Positions 59,029 through 64,000 of a stretch of 64,000 nucleotides of DNA are shown in pieces (the first letter of the stretch is position 1; each line of letters opens with the position of its first letter). The DNA is from Nitrosomonadaceae bacterium. Its GTDB lineage: Bacteria > Pseudomonadota > Gammaproteobacteria > Burkholderiales > Nitrosomonadaceae. Location of the stretch: the NCBI GenBank assembly GCA_947471695.1, contig CANIWY010000001.1:1-64000 (forward strand), in the 5' to 3' direction. Both the position numbers and the translations under genes were made by a program. The notes under the pieces are model-generated. The model saw only the letters and a list, made by a program, of their open reading frames with translations. It was not told where the DNA came from and made no database searches.

Positions 59029-59070
59029 CCTCGCAACAACCCGCATCCGTCGGGTTCTATCTTGCGGAGG
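59029..59070 (-). promoter_or_regulatory. Large stem-loop between glyA and nrdR
   Basis: The 42 bases directly after the glyA stop fold into a two-part hairpin. The inner stem AACCCG/CGGGTT is perfect around a 7-base loop. The outer stem CCTCGCAA/TTGCGGAGG pairs with one bulged base. No T-run follows on the transcribed strand, so it is not a standard intrinsic terminator. It may shape glyA-nrdR processing, protect the glyA 3' end or attenuate nrdR. Confidence 0.5.
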
Positions 59071-59075
59071 GTCTA

Positions 59076-60323
59076 TTAATTACCATAGACAGGGAATTTC
59101 TCGCACATCCTCTTTGCCTCCTGTGCTACGCGCATTAACACATTTGAATCGGTGGGCGCATCCAACACATCCGCGATTAAATTCGCCAACTGCTCGGCCT
59201 CAATTTCTTTAAACCCTCTTGTCGTCATTGCCGGTGATCCAATACGAATACCGCTGGTAACAAAAGGCTTCTGTGGATCATTCGGTATTGCATTCTTGTT
59301 AACCGTAATATGCGCAAGCCCTAACGACTCCTCAGCCTGCTTACCCGTAATATTCTTTGCTTGAAGGTCCAGCAAAAACATATGACAGTCTGTACGTCCG
59401 GAGACTATCCGTAACCCTCGGCGCTGTAATACTTTTGCCATTACCCGGGCATTATCGATCACCTGCTCCTGATAATCCTTGAACTCTTTAGTTGCCGCCT
59501 CTTTGAATGCAATGGCCTTAGCGGCAATCACATGCATCAATGGCCCCCCTTGGGTTTGTGGAAAGATCGCCGAGTTGAGCGCTTTCTCGTACTCTGGTTT
59601 TGCCATAATGATGCCACCACGCGGACCCCGTAATGTTTTATGCGTTGTGCTGGTGACAAAGTCTGCGATCCCGACAGGATTAGGATAAAACCCAGCCGCC
59701 ACCAGCCCTGCATAATGTGCCATATCTACAAAAAGATAAGCCCCTACACTATCGGCAATTTCGCGAAAGCGTTTCCAATCTATCACCAATGCATAGGCTG
59801 AAGCGCCGGCAACAATCATTTTTGGCTTATGTTCATGAGCCAGTCTCTCGACCGCATCGTAATCCAGCTCCTCATTGGAATTGAGGCCATATGCAATTGA
59901 GTTAAAAATTTTACCACTGAGGTTTACTGACGCCCCATGAGTTAAGTGTCCTCCGTGTGCTAGCGACATACCGAGGAGCGTATCACCTGGCTTTAGTGCG
60001 GAAAGGTAGACCGCTGCATTGGCTTGTGAGCCAGAGTGCGGCTGGACGTTGACATACTCCGCATTAAATAACTTTCTCACCCGATCTATTGCAAGCTGTT
60101 CCACCTGGTCCACATACTCACATCCGCCGTAGTACCGTTTTCCAGGATAGCCCTCGGCGTACTTATTGGTCAGAACAGACCCCTGCGCCTGCATTACCGC
60201 GGGGCTCGCATAGTTTTCTGACGCAATCAGCTCGATGTGATCTTCTTGACGCTGAATTTCTCCCTTGATCGCCTGCCACAAATCCGGGTCAACGCTTTCT
60301 ATGGTGTTTTTTGCCGACAACAT
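59076..60323 (-). CDS. glyA: Serine hydroxymethyltransferase
   Basis: This 415-residue PLP enzyme has the cofactor Lys in [28 protein letters not shown] near the start, and [16 protein letters not shown]. It interconverts serine and glycine, charging tetrahydrofolate. It is full length. About 100 bp upstream separates it from gyrB and shows no glycine-riboswitch pattern that I can recognise. Confidence 0.98.
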   Translation of the reverse strand: MLSAKNTIESVDPDLWQAIKGEIQRQEDHIELIASENYASPAVMQAQGSVLTNKYAEGYPGKRYYGGCEYVDQVEQLAIDRVRKLFNAEYVNVQPHSGSQANAAVYLSALKPGDTLLGMSLAHGGHLTHGASVNLSGKIFNSIAYGLNSNEELDYDAVERLAHEHKPKMIVAGASAYALVIDWKRFREIADSVGAYLFVDMAHYAGLVAAGFYPNPVGIADFVTSTTHKTLRGPRGGIIMAKPEYEKALNSAIFPQTQGGPLMHVIAAKAIAFKEAATKEFKDYQEQVIDNARVMAKVLQRRGLRIVSGRTDCHMFLLDLQAKNITGKQAEESLGLAHITVNKNAIPNDPQKPFVTSGIRIGSPAMTTRGFKEIEAEQLANLIADVLDAPTDSNVLMRVAQEAKRMCEKFPVYGN

Positions 60324-60421
60324 TTTGATTTCAATCCTTTGTTTTATGAGATAAGTCTAGGGGAATTTCATCACCATCGGTAGCGGTTTACAGAGGAATC
60401 CAATCTTCGGAACAATGAAAT

Positions 60422-62851
<2,430 letters not shown>

Positions 62852-62898
62852 TTATTCTGGTTTAATTTGTTTATGTTTTCTTGTTTTTGTTATTTATT

Positions 62899-64000
62899 TT
62901 ATATTCTCATTGGCATTACGACGTATTTAAAATTATCATTTCCGGGCACAGTAACTAGTGCACTACTACTCGCATCTCCAAATGAGCACCGTACCGTTTC
63001 ACATGTTAAATTATTCAATACGTCTAGTAAGTAAGTGATATTGAATCCTATATCTAGGCCCTCTCCTTCGTACTGAATTTCTAATTCTTCTTGTGCCTCT
63101 TCCTGTTCGCTATTATTACAGACGATCCGTAAATTACCCGTCGTTAATATAATTCGGGCTCCTCTGAATTTTTCATTTGAGAGAATCGCTGCTCTTTGTA
63201 GCGTTTGTAATAATAACAAACGGTTTACTTCAAAATGCTTTTGGTACCCAATCGGAATTACCCGATTGTAATCTGGGAACTTTCCATCTACTACTTTCGA
63301 TACGATCACGATATTTGAGAATGTAAACCGAATTTGATTTTGCAAAATTTCTATAATGACCAACTCTTCACTATCATTTAGTTGTTTGGCTAACTCTAGT
63401 ACCGCCTTCCGTGGAAGGATGACCTCTCTCCTTTCCTGGTTTAATTCTAGTTCCACCCACGCAAAACCAAGCCTATGTCCGTCTGTTGCTACCACTTTAA
63501 GTTGTTGGTCTTCCAGGAGCAATAAAAGTCCATTTAGATAATACCGTATGTCCTGTTGAGCCATTGCATATTGGACTAAAAACAATAGATTTTTTAATTC
63601 TTTCTGTTTCAGAGTTATCTTCGCCTGCGGTTCAATACTTTCTGGTAGTTTTGGAAAGTCTTCTACCGGTAATGTCTGTAAATTAAATCTACTTTTCCCT
63701 GCTTTTACTTGTAAGCGGTTTTCTTCTACATCGAGTGTTACTACTGATTTTTCTGGTAGTGCGCGCAGAATATCTTGTAATTTTTTCGCAGCTACTGTTA
63801 CTGCTAATCCATTTTTGCTATTTTCGCTGTCTTTGGTGGTTGTCGTTATTTGTATTTCTAGATCTGTTGCCATAAAGCTGATAGTTTCATTTTTCTTTTC
63901 TATTAATACATTTGAAAGTATTGGTAAGGTGTGCCTTCTTTCGACTATTCCAGTTACAGCTTGAAGCGGTTTTAGCAAAGCTTCTTTATCAGTTTGTATT
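62899..64000 (-). CDS. dnaN: DNA polymerase III beta sliding clamp (5' end cut off)
   Basis: The frame is open to the right edge. It reads IQTDKEALLKPLQAVTGIVE at the edge, so only a few N-terminal codons are missing. The three clamp-fold repeats are present, with landmarks RHTLPILSNV, ATDLEIQI, ATDGHRLGFAWVEL and the C-terminal YVVMPMRI. It is strikingly AT-rich compared with the rest of the window. In the usual order dnaA and oriC would lie beyond the right edge. Confidence 0.97.
   Translation of the reverse strand, partial: IQTDKEALLKPLQAVTGIVERRHTLPILSNVLIEKKNETISFMATDLEIQITTTTKDSENSKNGLAVTVAAKKLQDILRALPEKSVVTLDVEENRLQVKAGKSRFNLQTLPVEDFPKLPESIEPQAKITLKQKELKNLLFLVQYAMAQQDIRYYLNGLLLLLEDQQLKVVATDGHRLGFAWVELELNQERREVILPRKAVLELAKQLNDSEELVIIEILQNQIRFTFSNIVIVSKVVDGKFPDYNRVIPIGYQKHFEVNRLLLLQTLQRAAILSNEKFRGARIILTTGNLRIVCNNSEQEEAQEELEIQYEGEGLDIGFNITYLLDVLNNLTCETVRCSFGDASSSALVTVPGNDNFKYVVMPMRI

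Noticed and set aside
60324..60421. Possible glycine riboswitch before glyA
   Set aside because: The spacer is only about 100 bp and I could not match the conserved aptamer core.

Overview
The window is a conserved, mostly housekeeping stretch of a bacterial chromosome. The signatures point to a betaproteobacterium: nusB with the rib genes, ruvCAB followed by ybgC-tolQRAB-pal-cpoB and queE/queC, glnB beside a glutamine-dependent nadE, a DUF3460 gene, a RibBX-type riboflavin protein and a RegB/RegA redox pair. Order Nitrosomonadales is my guess, not a demonstrated placement. Most of the window looks close to half GC. The last ~4 kb (gyrB, dnaN) and one small gene near 43 kb are clearly more AT-rich. 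dnaN runs off the right edge, so oriC/dnaA probably lies just beyond it.

Layout. 0-4 kb: partial proline iminopeptidase, a small coupled protein with a patatin lipase, TerC, a UspA protein and an orphan type IV pilin. 4-9 kb: a three-gene MacAB-like export system and a BepA-like periplasmic protease. 9-15 kb: glnB, nadE, a Nudix hydrolase, amiC-tsaE, queG and an alpha/beta hydrolase. 15.6-16.9 kb: a yqjD-yqjE-yqjK-like membrane/stress trio. 17-26.4 kb: a long minus-strand block, yebC-ruvC-ruvA-ruvB-ybgC-tolQ-tolR-tolA-tolB-pal-cpoB-queE-queC. 26.5-32.5 kb: thiO, ispH, an orphan BtuF-like binding protein, DAHP synthase, miaA and a BON lipoprotein. 32.6-41 kb: a five-gene plus-strand fatty-acid beta-oxidation operon. 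41-45 kb: the most irregular part, with DUF3460, a spermidine-synthase-like protein, a lipoprotein pseudogene with three internal stops, an AT-rich PD-(D/E)XK-like orphan, tRNA-Arg(CCU), a periplasmic peroxiredoxin, and a DksA-like gene whose tail collides with an Smr gene. 45-52 kb: trxB, alaS, recX, recA, pncC, pgpA and thiL. 52.4-59 kb: nusB-ribH-ribBX-ribE, then an inverted regB-regA pair, then ribD-nrdR. 59-64 kb: glyA, gyrB and partial dnaN.

How the genes work together. The tol-pal block builds the envelope-spanning complex for outer-membrane constriction, and amiC and bepA also serve envelope maintenance. ruvCAB, recA and recX handle recombination. The rib genes supply flavin. FadE, an acyl-CoA synthetase, a thioesterase, a fused hydroxyacyl-CoA dehydrogenase/enoyl-CoA hydratase and a thiolase form a full beta-oxidation set. 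queC, queE and queG belong to queuosine synthesis.

I found no CRISPR array, prophage, transposase or obvious new multi-gene system. The oddities worth following are: a ruvC whose catalytic N-terminus can only be reached from a non-canonical ATT start; the multi-stop lipoprotein pseudogene; the truncated DksA zinc finger overlapping Smr; the regBA pair splitting the rib genes, with a palindrome upstream; in-frame ten-base G tracts in thiL and amiC; and the tRNA-adjacent nuclease-like orphan.
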